Assembly: GCA_947473355.1 (NCBI GenBank)
Contig: CANJCQ010000006.1
Coordinates: forward strand, 1-64,000
Origin: Sphingomonadaceae bacterium
GTDB taxonomy: Bacteria; Pseudomonadota; Alphaproteobacteria; Sphingomonadales; Sphingomonadaceae
Direction: 5' to 3'
DNA length: 64,000 nt
The position numbers were made by a program, and so were the translations under genes. Below, piece after piece: positions 20,172 through 29,257 of this stretch (its first letter is position 1; each line of letters begins with the position of its first letter). The notes beneath the pieces are model-generated. The model was given only the letters and a program-made list of their open reading frames with translations. It was not told the origin of the DNA and ran no database searches.

Positions 20172-20283
20172 CTTTCTGCCTCGGCCTAGGTGAGTGGTGC
20201 GACCCGAAGGGCTCGTAGCATTTGCAGCGAGTTCTTGACTTCAAAGGCGGCTTTCCGGTCATCCGGGGAGCCGCCCTTTTTTT
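20172..20283 (+). ncRNA. candidate small RNA ending in a strong terminator between pyrD and the suf operon
   Basis: TACAAT -10-like box at 20161, internal hairpin gCTCG-N12-CGAGt, terminator GGCGGCTTTCCGG-tcat-CCGGGGAGCCGCC + T7; no + strand ORF upstream. Confidence 0.4.
20246..20283 (+). terminator. intrinsic terminator (+ strand)
   Basis: GGCGGCTTTCCGGTCATCCGGGGAGCCGCCCTTTTTTT. Confidence 0.8.
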
Positions 20284-20294
20284 GCTTCCCCATT

Positions 20295-20311
20295 TTTGCG
20301 TTCAACGCAAA
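20295..20311. promoter_or_regulatory. 17-bp palindrome upstream of rrf2-suf operon
   Basis: TTTGCGTT-C-AACGCAAA perfect 8-bp arms. Confidence 0.4.
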
Positions 20312-20385
20312 GCGCCTTGAAATGTCGGGCAGTCAGGCCTAGCTGAAACCGGAACGAATCACTCTGATTTAGCCGGAACACCACG

Positions 20386-20796
20386 ATGCGCCTCTCCAGT
20401 ATGGCCGATTATGCCGTTGTCACCATGGCCGCCGCCGCGCGGCACTGTGGCGGCGCGCGGGTCAATGCGGCGCAATTGGCCGAGGAGACCGGGCTGCCTG
20501 CGCCGACGGTGCAAAAGCTGGTCAGCCGCCTGACTGCTGCGGGCCTGCTGCGATCATCGCGCGGAATCGGTGGCGGCCTCAAGCTGGCCCGCCCGGCAGC
20601 GGCGATTAACCTGGCGGATATTGTCGAAGCCGTCGAAGGCCCGATCGCGCTGACCGCCTGCGTTGATCAGGGCAAGCATGATTGCGGTCTGGAACAGGCC
20701 TGTTCGGTGAAGCCGCACTGGCCCGTCGTCAATGCGGCGATGCGCGGAGCCCTGGCTGGCGTGAGCCTTACCCAGTTGGCCGAGATTGCAGCATGA
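20386..20796 (+). CDS. Rrf2 family regulator of the SUF system
   Basis: [44 protein letters not shown]; three-Cys segment [17 protein letters not shown]; next to sufB. Confidence 0.92.
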   Translation: MRLSSMADYAVVTMAAAARHCGGARVNAAQLAEETGLPAPTVQKLVSRLTAAGLLRSSRGIGGGLKLARPAAAINLADIVEAVEGPIALTACVDQGKHDCGLEQACSVKPHWPVVNAAMRGALAGVSLTQLAEIAA

Positions 20797-22289
20797 CCGA
20801 TAATGCGTCACTCAGTGAACCCGGCCTCAAGGATCAGGCTGCCCGCGATGCCGCCGCCAGCGTTGCGGATTACGAACACGGCTGGTCGAGCGACATCGAG
20901 ACTGATTTTGCCCCCAAGGGCCTCAGCGAAGATACTGTCCGTTTCATCAGCGCAAAGAAGAACGAGCCCCTCTGGATGCTCGAATGGCGTCTCAAGGCCT
21001 ATCGCCACTGGCTGACCATGACCCCGCCCGATTGGGCCAAGCTCAATGTCCCGCCGATCGATTATCAGGACGCCTATTATTACGCCGCGCCACGCGCCAA
21101 GCCGAAGCTTGGCTCACTGGACGAGGTCGATCCGGAGATTCTGCGAGTTTACGAAAAGCTCGGCATTCCGATCGCCGAGCAGAAAGTGCTCGCCGGGGTC
21201 GAAGGCGCGCGCAAGGTGGCGGTCGATGCGGTGTTCGACAGCGTCAGCGTCGCCACTACTTTCCGCGCCGAGCTGGAAGCCGCTGGCGTCATATTCCGCA
21301 GCATCTCCGAGGCGATCCGCGAATATCCCGAAATGGTGAAGAAGTGGCTCGGCAAGGTCGTGCCGATGCACGACAACTATTTCAGCGCGCTCAACTGCGC
21401 GGTCTTTTCCGATGGCACCTTCGTCTACATCCCCGAGGGCACCCGCTGCCCGATGGAGCTTTCTACCTATTTCCGCATCAATGCCGAAAACACCGGCCAG
21501 TTCGAACGCACGCTGATCGTCGCCGACAAGGGAAGCTATGTCAGCTACCTCGAAGGCTGCACCGCGCCGATGCGCGACGAGAACCAGCTGCATGCCGCCG
21601 TGGTCGAACTGGTCGCGCTCGACGATGCCGAGATCAAGTATTCGACCGTGCAGAACTGGTATCCGGGCAACGCCGAGGGGCTGGGCGGGATCTACAATTT
21701 CGTCACCAAGCGCGCGCTGTGCCAGGGCAAGCGCAGCAAGGTGAGCTGGACGCAAGTCGAGACCGGCAGCGCGATCACCTGGAAATACCCATCGTGCGTG
21801 CTCAACGGCGAGGACTCGGTCGGCGAATTCTACTCGGTTGCGGTGACCAACAATTACCAGCAGGCCGATACCGGCACCAAGATGATCCACAACGGCAAGG
21901 GCAGCCGCTCGACGATCATTTCCAAGGGCATTTCGGCGGGCAAAAGCAACAACACCTATCGCGGTCTGGTTCGCGTCGCGGCGGGGGCCGAGGGCGTGCG
22001 CAATTTCACCCAGTGCGATTCGCTGCTGCTGGGCGCGGACTGCGGCGCGCATACCGTGCCCTATATCGAAGTGCGCAATCCCAGCGCGCAGATCGAGCAC
22101 GAAGCGACCACCAGCAAGATTTCCGATGATCAGCTGTTCTACGCCATGCAGCGCGGCCTCGCGCAGGAAGAGGCGGTGGCGCTGATCGTCAATGGCTTCG
22201 CCAAGGAAGTACTGCAGCAACTGCCGATGGAATTTGCGGTGGAAGCGCAGAAGCTGCTGGGGATTTCGCTTGAGGGGTCGGTCGGCTGA
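20793..22289 (+). CDS. sufB: Fe-S cluster assembly protein SufB
   Basis: [45 protein letters not shown]...[21 protein letters not shown]. Confidence 0.97.
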   Translation: MTDNASLSEPGLKDQAARDAAASVADYEHGWSSDIETDFAPKGLSEDTVRFISAKKNEPLWMLEWRLKAYRHWLTMTPPDWAKLNVPPIDYQDAYYYAAPRAKPKLGSLDEVDPEILRVYEKLGIPIAEQKVLAGVEGARKVAVDAVFDSVSVATTFRAELEAAGVIFRSISEAIREYPEMVKKWLGKVVPMHDNYFSALNCAVFSDGTFVYIPEGTRCPMELSTYFRINAENTGQFERTLIVADKGSYVSYLEGCTAPMRDENQLHAAVVELVALDDAEIKYSTVQNWYPGNAEGLGGIYNFVTKRALCQGKRSKVSWTQVETGSAITWKYPSCVLNGEDSVGEFYSVAVTNNYQQADTGTKMIHNGKGSRSTIISKGISAGKSNNTYRGLVRVAAGAEGVRNFTQCDSLLLGADCGAHTVPYIEVRNPSAQIEHEATTSKISDDQLFYAMQRGLAQEEAVALIVNGFAKEVLQQLPMEFAVEAQKLLGISLEGSVG

Positions 22290-22645
22290 TGTGCCGCCTG
22301 CTGATCCTTGCGGCCCTACCCCTGCTGTTTGCGGGCACAAGTGCGCCGAAAAAGCCGCCGCGCGTGGTACGGATATACACAGGCTGCGTCCTCGAAAATT
22401 TCCGCCACCCCGGCGCGGAGAAGGGCGCGACATTCGACGCAGCGCAGGACCTCGCCAAATCACAATGCGGCAACCTGCGTCTGGCAGCAGTCGATGTTAT
22501 CCAGCATACGATCACCCGCAACATGAACTCCGGCGGCGACACCCCTGAGAGCGCCGCGCAGGCTTTCCTCGATATAACCATTCTCGAACAGACCGCCGGA
22601 ATCTGGGCCGAATGGCATCCGGATGAGGTGTATCATGGGCGGTAG
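22289..22645 (+). CDS. small secreted protein of unknown function inside the suf operon
   Basis: Start overlaps sufB stop (TGATG); signal-like N-term [19 protein letters not shown]; 118 aa. Confidence 0.7.
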   Translation: MCRLLILAALPLLFAGTSAPKKPPRVVRIYTGCVLENFRHPGAEKGATFDAAQDLAKSQCGNLRLAAVDVIQHTITRNMNSGGDTPESAAQAFLDITILEQTAGIWAEWHPDEVYHGR

Positions 22646-22674
22646 ACCAGAATTGAAAAGCAGGACTGAGCCCG

Positions 22675-23526
22675 ATGCTCCAAATCAATAACCTCTCCGC
22701 CACGGTCGCCGACAAGCCGATCCTCAAGGGCCTCTCGCTCAGCATCAATGCGGGCGAGATCCACGCGATCATGGGGCCAAATGGGGCGGGCAAGTCGACG
22801 CTGGCCTATACGCTCGGCGGGCGGCCCGGATATGAAGTGACGGGGGGAAGTGTTACTTTCACTCCCCCAACTCGTCATCCCCGCGAAGGCGGGGACCCAT
22901 CTCCGGCGGTTGGTAATACGCAAGGTCAGGAGCTGGGTTCCCGCTTTCGCGGGAATGACGAAAGTGTGTTGGGGATCGACCTTCTCACCCTCGCCCCACA
23001 CGAGCGCGCCGCCGCGGGCCTGTTCCTCGGCTTCCAGTATCCGGTCGAAATCCCCGGCGTCTCCTTCGTCCAGTTCCTGCGCGAGGCGGCCAATGCCCAG
23101 CGCACCGCGCGCGGTGAACCGCCGCTGTCGGGGGCTGAGTTCCTCAAGCTGGCGCGCGAGAAGGCGGGGCTGCTCAAGATGGACATGGACATGCTCAAGC
23201 GCCCGGTGAATGTCGGCTTTTCCGGCGGCGAGAAGAAGCGCGCCGAGATGGTGCAGATGGGCATTCTCGATCCCTCGTTTGCCGTGCTCGACGAGACCGA
23301 TTCGGGCCTCGATATCGATGCGCTGCGGATTGTCGGCGAGGGTATCAATGCGATCATGCGCAAGCCCGACAAGGCGGTGCTGCTGATCACGCATTACCAG
23401 CGGCTGCTGGATTACGTGAAGCCGGACTTTGTCCATGTGCTGGCCGGAGGCCGGATCGTCAAAAGCGGCGGAGCGGAGCTGGCCTTGCAGCTGGAAGAAG
23501 AAGGCTATGAGGCGGTGGCGGCATGA
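22675..23526 (+). CDS. sufC: Fe-S cluster assembly ATPase SufC with in-frame palindromic-element insertion
   Basis: GPNGAGKSTLAYTLGGRPGYEVTGGSVTF then extra peptide TPPTRHPREGGDPSPAVGNTQGQELGSRFRGNDES, then LAPHERAAAGLFLGFQYPVEIPGVSF; NVGFSGGEKKRAEM. Confidence 0.95.
   Translation: MLQINNLSATVADKPILKGLSLSINAGEIHAIMGPNGAGKSTLAYTLGGRPGYEVTGGSVTFTPPTRHPREGGDPSPAVGNTQGQELGSRFRGNDESVLGIDLLTLAPHERAAAGLFLGFQYPVEIPGVSFVQFLREAANAQRTARGEPPLSGAEFLKLAREKAGLLKMDMDMLKRPVNVGFSGGEKKRAEMVQMGILDPSFAVLDETDSGLDIDALRIVGEGINAIMRKPDKAVLLITHYQRLLDYVKPDFVHVLAGGRIVKSGGAELALQLEEEGYEAVAA
22873..22960. repeat. dispersed palindromic element inserted inside sufC
   Basis: CGTCATCCCCGCGAAGGCGGGGACCCATCTCC ... GGAGCTGGGTTCCCGCTTTCGCGGGAATGACG inverted arms. 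Confidence 0.9.
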
Positions 23527-23546
23527 TCGGCGAAGCCTCAATTCAT

Positions 23547-23632
23547 CTCTGCGATCTCTGCTTCCTCCGCGATCTCTGCGCGAACCCTTTATTTCACGCA
23601 GAGGGCGCAAAGGAAGCAGAGACCGCAGAGAG
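23547..23632. repeat. long imperfect inverted repeat between sufC and sufD
   Basis: CTCTGCGATCTCTGCTTCCTCCGCGATCTCTGCGCGAA ... TTTCACGCAGAGGGCGCAAAGGAAGCAGAGACCGCAGAGAG. Confidence 0.9.
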
Positions 23633-23643
23633 GCTGTGCTGAC

Positions 23644-24378
23644 ATGACTGTCGCCGCCCTCCCCACTCGCAAGGACGAGGCCTTCCGCTACGCGGATCTC
23701 GACGCGCTGGCTGGTGTCTGGCCGGTGGCGCGTGAGGAAATTCTGGTGCCATCGGGGCAGAGCACATCGCTCAGCGTGGTCGAGGACAGCGAAGGCGCGG
23801 TTGCGCGGCATCTGGTGATTGAGCTGGAGGCGGGCGCGAGCTTCGACCTGCGCATTCTCAACTGTGGCGCCGCCTTTGGCCGGATCGCGGTGGATGCCCA
23901 GCTCGGCGAGGGCGCAAGTTTCACGCTGGGCGCGGCGCAGCTGGGCTCGGGTGTGCAAGTGCTGGAGATCGTCACCGAAGTCAGCCACCTCGCCCCTAAT
24001 GCCGTCAGCCGCCAGACCATTCGTTCGGTCCTCGCAGGGCAGGCGACCGGCACCTATCTCGGCAAGGTTGCGGTCGCGCGCGGGGCCTTGGGCACCGACT
24101 CCGAGCAATCAGTCCGCGCCATGCTGCTCAGCCGCACCGCGACTGCTAATGCCAAGCCCGAACTCGAAATTTATGCCGACGACGTGAAGTGCGCGCATGG
24201 CTGCGCGGTGGGCGAACTGGACGCGCAAGGCCTGTTCTATCTCGAATCGCGCGGACTGCCTCCGGAGCTTGCCAAGCAGCTGATGTTGCAGGCGTTCATC
24301 GCCGAGGCCTTTAGCGGCGCGGCCGATGAGGAGCGCTTGCAGGCCCTGGCGCTGGCGCGGCTGGGGGAACTGGTGTGA
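23644..24378 (+). CDS. sufD: Fe-S cluster assembly protein SufD
   Basis: KPELEIYADDVKCAHGCAVGELDAQGLFYLESRGL. Confidence 0.95.
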   Translation: MTVAALPTRKDEAFRYADLDALAGVWPVAREEILVPSGQSTSLSVVEDSEGAVARHLVIELEAGASFDLRILNCGAAFGRIAVDAQLGEGASFTLGAAQLGSGVQVLEIVTEVSHLAPNAVSRQTIRSVLAGQATGTYLGKVAVARGALGTDSEQSVRAMLLSRTATANAKPELEIYADDVKCAHGCAVGELDAQGLFYLESRGLPPELAKQLMLQAFIAEAFSGAADEERLQALALARLGELV

Positions 24379-25583
24379 ACACCTCGACACTCATCCGCAC
24401 AGACTTGCGCGCCGATTTCCCCGGCCTGGCGAACAACTGGCACTACCTCGATACTGCCGCCACCGCGCAGAAGCCGCAGGCGGTGATCGATGCGACTGTC
24501 AACGCGCTGGGCCGTGATTACGCCACCGTCCATCGGGGCGTCTATGCCCGTTCGGCCGAAATGACGCTCGCCTTCGAGGCGGCGCGGCGCAAGGTGGCCG
24601 CGTTCATTGGCGGGCGTGAGGACGAAGTGGTCTTCACCCGCGGCGCGACCGAGGCGATTAATCTGGTGGCGCAGAGCTGGGGCGGCGCTAGCCTCAAAGC
24701 CGGGGATCGCATTCTGCTCTCCGTGCTCGAGCACCACTCCAATATCGTGCCCTGGCAATTGCTGCGTGACCGGACGGGGATCGAAATCGATGTCTGCCCG
24801 CTGACTGACGACGGCCAGATCGACCTTGATGCCGCCGAGCGGATCCTCACCCCGGCGCACAAACTCGTCGCCTTTGCCCATGTTTCCAACGTGCTGGGCT
24901 CAACTCTCGATGCCCGCCGAGCCGCGATGCTCGCGCATTCGGTTGGCGCGAAGCTGCTGCTCGACGGTTGCCAGGCCGTGGCAAGATTGCCGGTCGACGT
25001 GGCTGCTCTAAACTGCGACTTTTATGTATTCTCCGCGCACAAGCTCTATGGCCCGACCGGGATCGGGGCGCTGTGGGCACGGGCCGAGATTCTGGACGCG
25101 ATGCCGCCATGGCATGGCGGGGGTGCGATGATCGACCGGGTGACCTTTGCCAAGACTACCTATGCCCCCGCGCCGCAGCGCTTTGAGGCGGGGACGCCGG
25201 CGATTGTCGAGGCGATCGGGCTGGGCGCGGCGATCGATTATGTCGCCAGGATCGGAATTCCGGCGATCCAGGCTCATGAAGCGGCGCTCGTGCGGCAGTT
25301 AGGTGCCGCATTGGCTGCGCTCAATTGCGTTACGGTTTTCGGCCCAAAGGACTCGGCGGGTATCGTCAGCTTTGCGCTGGACGGGGTGCATCCGCATGAT
25401 CTCGGCACCATTTTGGACGAGGAAGGCGTCGCCATCCGCGCCGGGCACCATTGCGCCCAGCCCTTGATGGACCACCTTGGAGTGCCCGCTACGGCGCGGG
25501 CATCATTCGGATTGTATAGCGATGAAAGCGACATTGCCGCGCTGCTGCGCGGGATCGAGCGGACCAGGAGGATTTTCGCCTAA
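24375..25583 (+). CDS. sufS: SufS-type cysteine desulfurase
   Basis: YLDTAATAQKPQAVIDA...FSAHKLYGPTGIGALW...IRAGHHCAQPLMDHLGV. Confidence 0.96.
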   Translation: MNTSTLIRTDLRADFPGLANNWHYLDTAATAQKPQAVIDATVNALGRDYATVHRGVYARSAEMTLAFEAARRKVAAFIGGREDEVVFTRGATEAINLVAQSWGGASLKAGDRILLSVLEHHSNIVPWQLLRDRTGIEIDVCPLTDDGQIDLDAAERILTPAHKLVAFAHVSNVLGSTLDARRAAMLAHSVGAKLLLDGCQAVARLPVDVAALNCDFYVFSAHKLYGPTGIGALWARAEILDAMPPWHGGGAMIDRVTFAKTTYAPAPQRFEAGTPAIVEAIGLGAAIDYVARIGIPAIQAHEAALVRQLGAALAALNCVTVFGPKDSAGIVSFALDGVHPHDLGTILDEEGVAIRAGHHCAQPLMDHLGVPATARASFGLYSDESDIAALLRGIERTRRIFA

Positions 25584-26080
25584 TGACCCAGGCAAGTAGT
25601 GAGCAGCCCAAATTCGCGGTCGAGGAAGTTGACAGCGTTCCGACGCCGCCCAGAGCTCGTGTCGAGCTTGACGAGACTTCGCCAGAAACCCCGGCCGAGA
25701 AGCTGGAGCGCAAGCGCGATTATCTCGAAGGCTTTCTCGCAGAGAAGCCCGAAGGCCTGTCTCCCGGCGCGCCGGGCGGGGATATCTATGAGGGTGTGAT
25801 CGCGGCGCTCAAGGAGATTTTCGACCCGGAAATCCCGGTGAACATTTATGAGCTGGGGCTGATCTATGGGGTCGATGTGACGGACGAAGGTTCGGTCACC
25901 GTTGCCATGACCCTGACCACGCCGCATTGCCCGGTCGCCGAATCGATGCCGGGCGAGGTCGAGCTCAGGGTCAGCGCCGTACCTGGCGTGCGCGATGCCG
26001 AGGTAAATCTGGTCTGGGATCCGCCGTGGGATATGGCCAAGATGTCGGATGAAGCGAAGCTCGAGCTGGGGATGCTGTGA
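25583..26080 (+). CDS. sufT: SUF system DUF59/MIP18-family protein
   Basis: EIFDPEIPVNIYELGLIYGVDV...TLTTPHCPVAESMPGEV. Confidence 0.88.
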   Translation: MTQASSEQPKFAVEEVDSVPTPPRARVELDETSPETPAEKLERKRDYLEGFLAEKPEGLSPGAPGGDIYEGVIAALKEIFDPEIPVNIYELGLIYGVDVTDEGSVTVAMTLTTPHCPVAESMPGEVELRVSAVPGVRDAEVNLVWDPPWDMAKMSDEAKLELGML

Positions 26081-26448
26081 TGAGTGAAGTCAAAACAGCG
26101 GCCAGCCCTCGGGCCCGCCCCGCCGCCGTCATTCTGACGCCCGCTGCCGAAGCGCGGATTGCCAAGCTGATGTCCGAAGCCCCAGAGGGCGCGATCGGTG
26201 TCAAGCTCTCAACCCCGCGCCGGGGCTGTTCGGGGCTGGCCTATTCGGTCGACTATATCAGCGAGGCGGACAAGTTTGACGAGCGCATAGAAACCCCGGG
26301 CGGGCTGTTTTTCATTGATGGTGCTTCAGTGCTCTATCTGGTTGGCAGCACGATGGACTGGGTCGAAGACGATTTCGCCGCGGGGTTCACATTCGAGAAC
26401 CCCAACGCCAAGGGGTCCTGCGGCTGCGGCGAAAGTTTTACGGTCTAG
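26077..26448 (+). CDS. sufA: HesB/IscA-type iron-sulfur assembly accessory protein
   Basis: GVKLSTPRRGCSGLAYSVDY...NPNAKGSCGCGESF. Confidence 0.92.
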   Translation: MMSEVKTAASPRARPAAVILTPAAEARIAKLMSEAPEGAIGVKLSTPRRGCSGLAYSVDYISEADKFDERIETPGGLFFIDGASVLYLVGSTMDWVEDDFAAGFTFENPNAKGSCGCGESFTV

Positions 26449-27401
26449 AACCCCAAGCCTTCCTCTTCGGCGAGGAAATCGAGCAGCGCCTGATCAAATT
26501 CGTCGATCTGGCCATTTGCCTGGATCTGGCCTTGCAGCCAGGCCTGCTCCATTGTGGTGACTTCAGCGGCATCGGCCACTTCCAGTTCGATGTGCCGTGG
26601 CGGCGCGGCTTCTTCGCTCATCGCGGCGAAGCCTTCGCCTACGCCGCTGTTACCGATCGAATCGAACATGCGTCCGAAGAATCCGCCGATGCTGGGCGCC
26701 GAATTGTTCATGAAATTTTCGAGCTCGGCAGCGCGTTCGCGGCTCAGCGGTTCCTGACCACCGAAGCCTTGCAGGTAGTTGCCGACGCCCTGCACAAACA
26801 GCCGCTTCCACTCGGGCGCATTGTCCGCACCCAAGGTTGCGTCCTTGAGGCGAAACAGCATTTCCGCCTCGTTCTGGCTGACCGCCGCCGGGCGATCACT
26901 GCCCGAGGCGAAGATGATTTGCCTCAGAAGTCGGGCCTCGCCCTCGGTGACATTGCCCTTTTCGAGCATGCCGCCATCACGGGTGGGACCTTCGCCCGAC
27001 AGAACTGCCTTTTCGATCTGGCTGCGCGCATAAGGGCGCAGGCTTTCAGGTGTATGGATCGCTTTTTCGAGCACTTCCACCAGCAGCTCAAGCTCGGTCA
27101 GGCTGTCCAGCCGACCGTTGCTGTCGATCCGCTCGATCAGCCATTCGGCCTGATCCGGACTGACATATCCCTTCGGCTGGACTGTATGGACGATATATTC
27201 GCTGAGTGCTTCGACGAAGAAATCCGACCATTCGTTGGTCGCTTCGGCAAGATGATCGTTGAGCACGAAAATCGCATCGGCCTCGTCGGCATCGATCGCG
27301 GCATTGGCCCAGCCACCCTGGCGCAGGCTGAGAATTTCATCGGCAGTGATTGCGCCATCGGCCATTGCCTGCTCGGCAAGGCCTCGGAATTGCATCGACA
27401 T
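26445..27401 (-). CDS. hypothetical protein with internal duplication
   Basis: Start MSMQFRGLAEQ at 27401; two related halves (EADAIFVLNDHLAE...FFVEALSEYIV / EAEMLFRLKDAT...LFVQGVGNYLQ). Confidence 0.75.
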   Translation of the reverse strand: MSMQFRGLAEQAMADGAITADEILSLRQGGWANAAIDADEADAIFVLNDHLAEATNEWSDFFVEALSEYIVHTVQPKGYVSPDQAEWLIERIDSNGRLDSLTELELLVEVLEKAIHTPESLRPYARSQIEKAVLSGEGPTRDGGMLEKGNVTEGEARLLRQIIFASGSDRPAAVSQNEAEMLFRLKDATLGADNAPEWKRLFVQGVGNYLQGFGGQEPLSRERAAELENFMNNSAPSIGGFFGRMFDSIGNSGVGEGFAAMSEEAAPPRHIELEVADAAEVTTMEQAWLQGQIQANGQIDEFDQALLDFLAEEEGLGF

Positions 27402-27459
27402 CGTGCGGGGCTCCCCAAAATCTACGCCCCGCTTATCCCGGAATATGTTTAATCCCCGG

Positions 27460-27936
27460 TTACCCGCCGGGCTTGCCCGCCGATGCCCCGCTGCGCTGGC
27501 GCAATGCCGCGATGCAGGTGGCGCGGTCGACATCCTTGCCGTCGCTGGCGCGGCGGGCATCGACATAAGTCGCCTGCGGCTCACGGCCCGGCGCGGCGGG
27601 ATAGAGATAGACATCGAGCACGCAGGCCGTGCCGGTGAATTGCAGCTTGCGGGCATCGCCTTCCCACACTTCCAGCCGGGGAGCGCCGAACTGACGGGTA
27701 AGCTCGGCCTGGCTCGCGCCGACCACGCCTTCGAGCCCCGGCGCGGTCAAGGCGCGCGGGGCGGCCACATGCTGCTGAACCGGCGGGCGCACTGCGGGCA
27801 CGCGCGAATGCTGGCGCGATTGCGCGCGCGGCGTGGCGGCGGCAGGTGCGCTGACGCTCTGCACCGGGCGCTTGTCGGCCCCGCAAGCGGCGAGCATGGG
27901 CAGCAGCGCCAGCAAGATCAGCATTGGGGTCCTCAT
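27460..27936 (-). CDS. putative lipoprotein
   Basis: MRTPMLILLALLPMLAACGAD lipobox. Confidence 0.75.
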   Translation of the reverse strand: MRTPMLILLALLPMLAACGADKRPVQSVSAPAAATPRAQSRQHSRVPAVRPPVQQHVAAPRALTAPGLEGVVGASQAELTRQFGAPRLEVWEGDARKLQFTGTACVLDVYLYPAAPGREPQATYVDARRASDGKDVDRATCIAALRQRSGASAGKPGG

Positions 27937-28093
27937 GCGGGGGGCTCCATTGGCGGTGACGTCAGCCAGGTGCCGCCGCATTGCCTTCCCGGCCGCTGCT
28001 GTCAACGGTCCGTGACTGCCTCGCCCCTTGTCGCGGCTTGATCTGCCCGCTAGTCGCGCCGAGAGTTCCCTGCTGCAACTTTCAGGATACCCG

Positions 28094-29089
28094 ATGACCC
28101 AACCAGCCTACGACGTAATCGCCATCGGCAATGCCATCGTCGATGTGATGGCGCCCTGCGACGATGCGACTATCGAGCGGCTGGGCATGACCCGCGGCGG
28201 CATGATGTTGATCGATACCGAGCAGGCCGGCGCGCTCTATGACGCGATGGGCCCGGCGCGCGAGATTTCGGGCGGTTCGGCGGCCAATACGCTCGCGGGG
28301 CTCGCCCAGCTTGGCGCGAAATGCGCCTTCATCGGCCAGGTCGCCGACGATCAACTCGGGGAAGTCTTCGCGCATGATATCCGCGCCGGAGGCATCGCCT
28401 TCGCCACCCCTGCCCGACCTGCAGATCCGCCGACCGCACGCTGCCTGATTTTCGTCACCCCCGATGGCCAGCGCACGATGAACACTTACCTCGGCGCCTC
28501 GCAGTTCCTGCCCGCCGCAGCGCTGGATGAAAGCCTGATCGCGGATGCTGCGGTGCTCTATCTCGAAGGCTATCTGTGGGACCCGGAAGAGCCGCGCGCC
28601 GCGATGCGCCGGGCGATTGGGGCGGCGAAGGGTGCGGGCCGCAAGGTCGCATTCACGCTCTCCGACGGCTTCGTCATCGATCGCCATGGCGTCGATTTCA
28701 ACGCGCTGATCGCAGCGGGCGAAATCGACATCCTGTTCGCCAACGAACATGAGCTGGTCGCGCTGACCGGCGAGGCTGACTTCGAGGCAGGCCTTGCCGC
28801 GTTGGCGGGCAAAGTTCAGGTGCTGGTCGTTACCCGCAGCGAGCATGGCGCCGTGGCCGTGGCCGGCGGCGAACGCGCGGCGGTTGCCGCCGAGCCGATC
28901 GAGCATGTCGTTGACACAACTGGCGCGGGCGATCTGTTTGCTGCCGGGTTCCTGTTCGGCCATGTCCGGGGCAAGTCGCTGCAGCAGAGCCTGCACATGG
29001 GCGCGATCTGCGCAGCGGAAGTGATCTCGCATTTCGGCGCAAGGCCCGAGGCCGACTTGCAGGCGCTGGTGGCCGAGAAGCTGTCCTAG
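28094..29089 (+). CDS. adenosine kinase (PfkB family)
   Basis: YDVIAIGNAIVDVMAPCDD...DTTGAGDLFAAGFLFG. Confidence 0.92.
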   Translation: MTQPAYDVIAIGNAIVDVMAPCDDATIERLGMTRGGMMLIDTEQAGALYDAMGPAREISGGSAANTLAGLAQLGAKCAFIGQVADDQLGEVFAHDIRAGGIAFATPARPADPPTARCLIFVTPDGQRTMNTYLGASQFLPAAALDESLIADAAVLYLEGYLWDPEEPRAAMRRAIGAAKGAGRKVAFTLSDGFVIDRHGVDFNALIAAGEIDILFANEHELVALTGEADFEAGLAALAGKVQVLVVTRSEHGAVAVAGGERAAVAAEPIEHVVDTTGAGDLFAAGFLFGHVRGKSLQQSLHMGAICAAEVISHFGARPEADLQALVAEKLS

Positions 29090-29130
29090 AGCGGCGATTG
29101 AAATATCTGAATCACCCCCAACCCAACTCC

Positions 29131-29226
29131 GTTTGTCCTGAGCTTGTCGAAGGACTGTTTTCTCTTCAAGCGGCGGGGCGATCGGCACGTAGTCAAGGGC
29201 AGCCCTTCGACAGGCTCAGGGCGAGC
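29131..29226. repeat. dispersed inverted-repeat element at convergent junction
   Basis: GTCCTGAGCTTGTCGAAGGACTG ... CAGCCCTTCGACAGGCTCAGGGC. Confidence 0.85.
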
Positions 29227-29257
29227 GGGGGTTGGTTCAGGTCTTGCGCAACTTGCT

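Noticed and set aside
21114-22463. 449-aa minus-strand ORF
   Set aside because: Antisense to sufB.
22633-24108. 491-aa minus-strand ORF
   Set aside because: Antisense to sufC/sufD; composition of a shadow ORF.
28082-29188. 368-aa minus-strand ORF
   Set aside because: Antisense to adenosine kinase.
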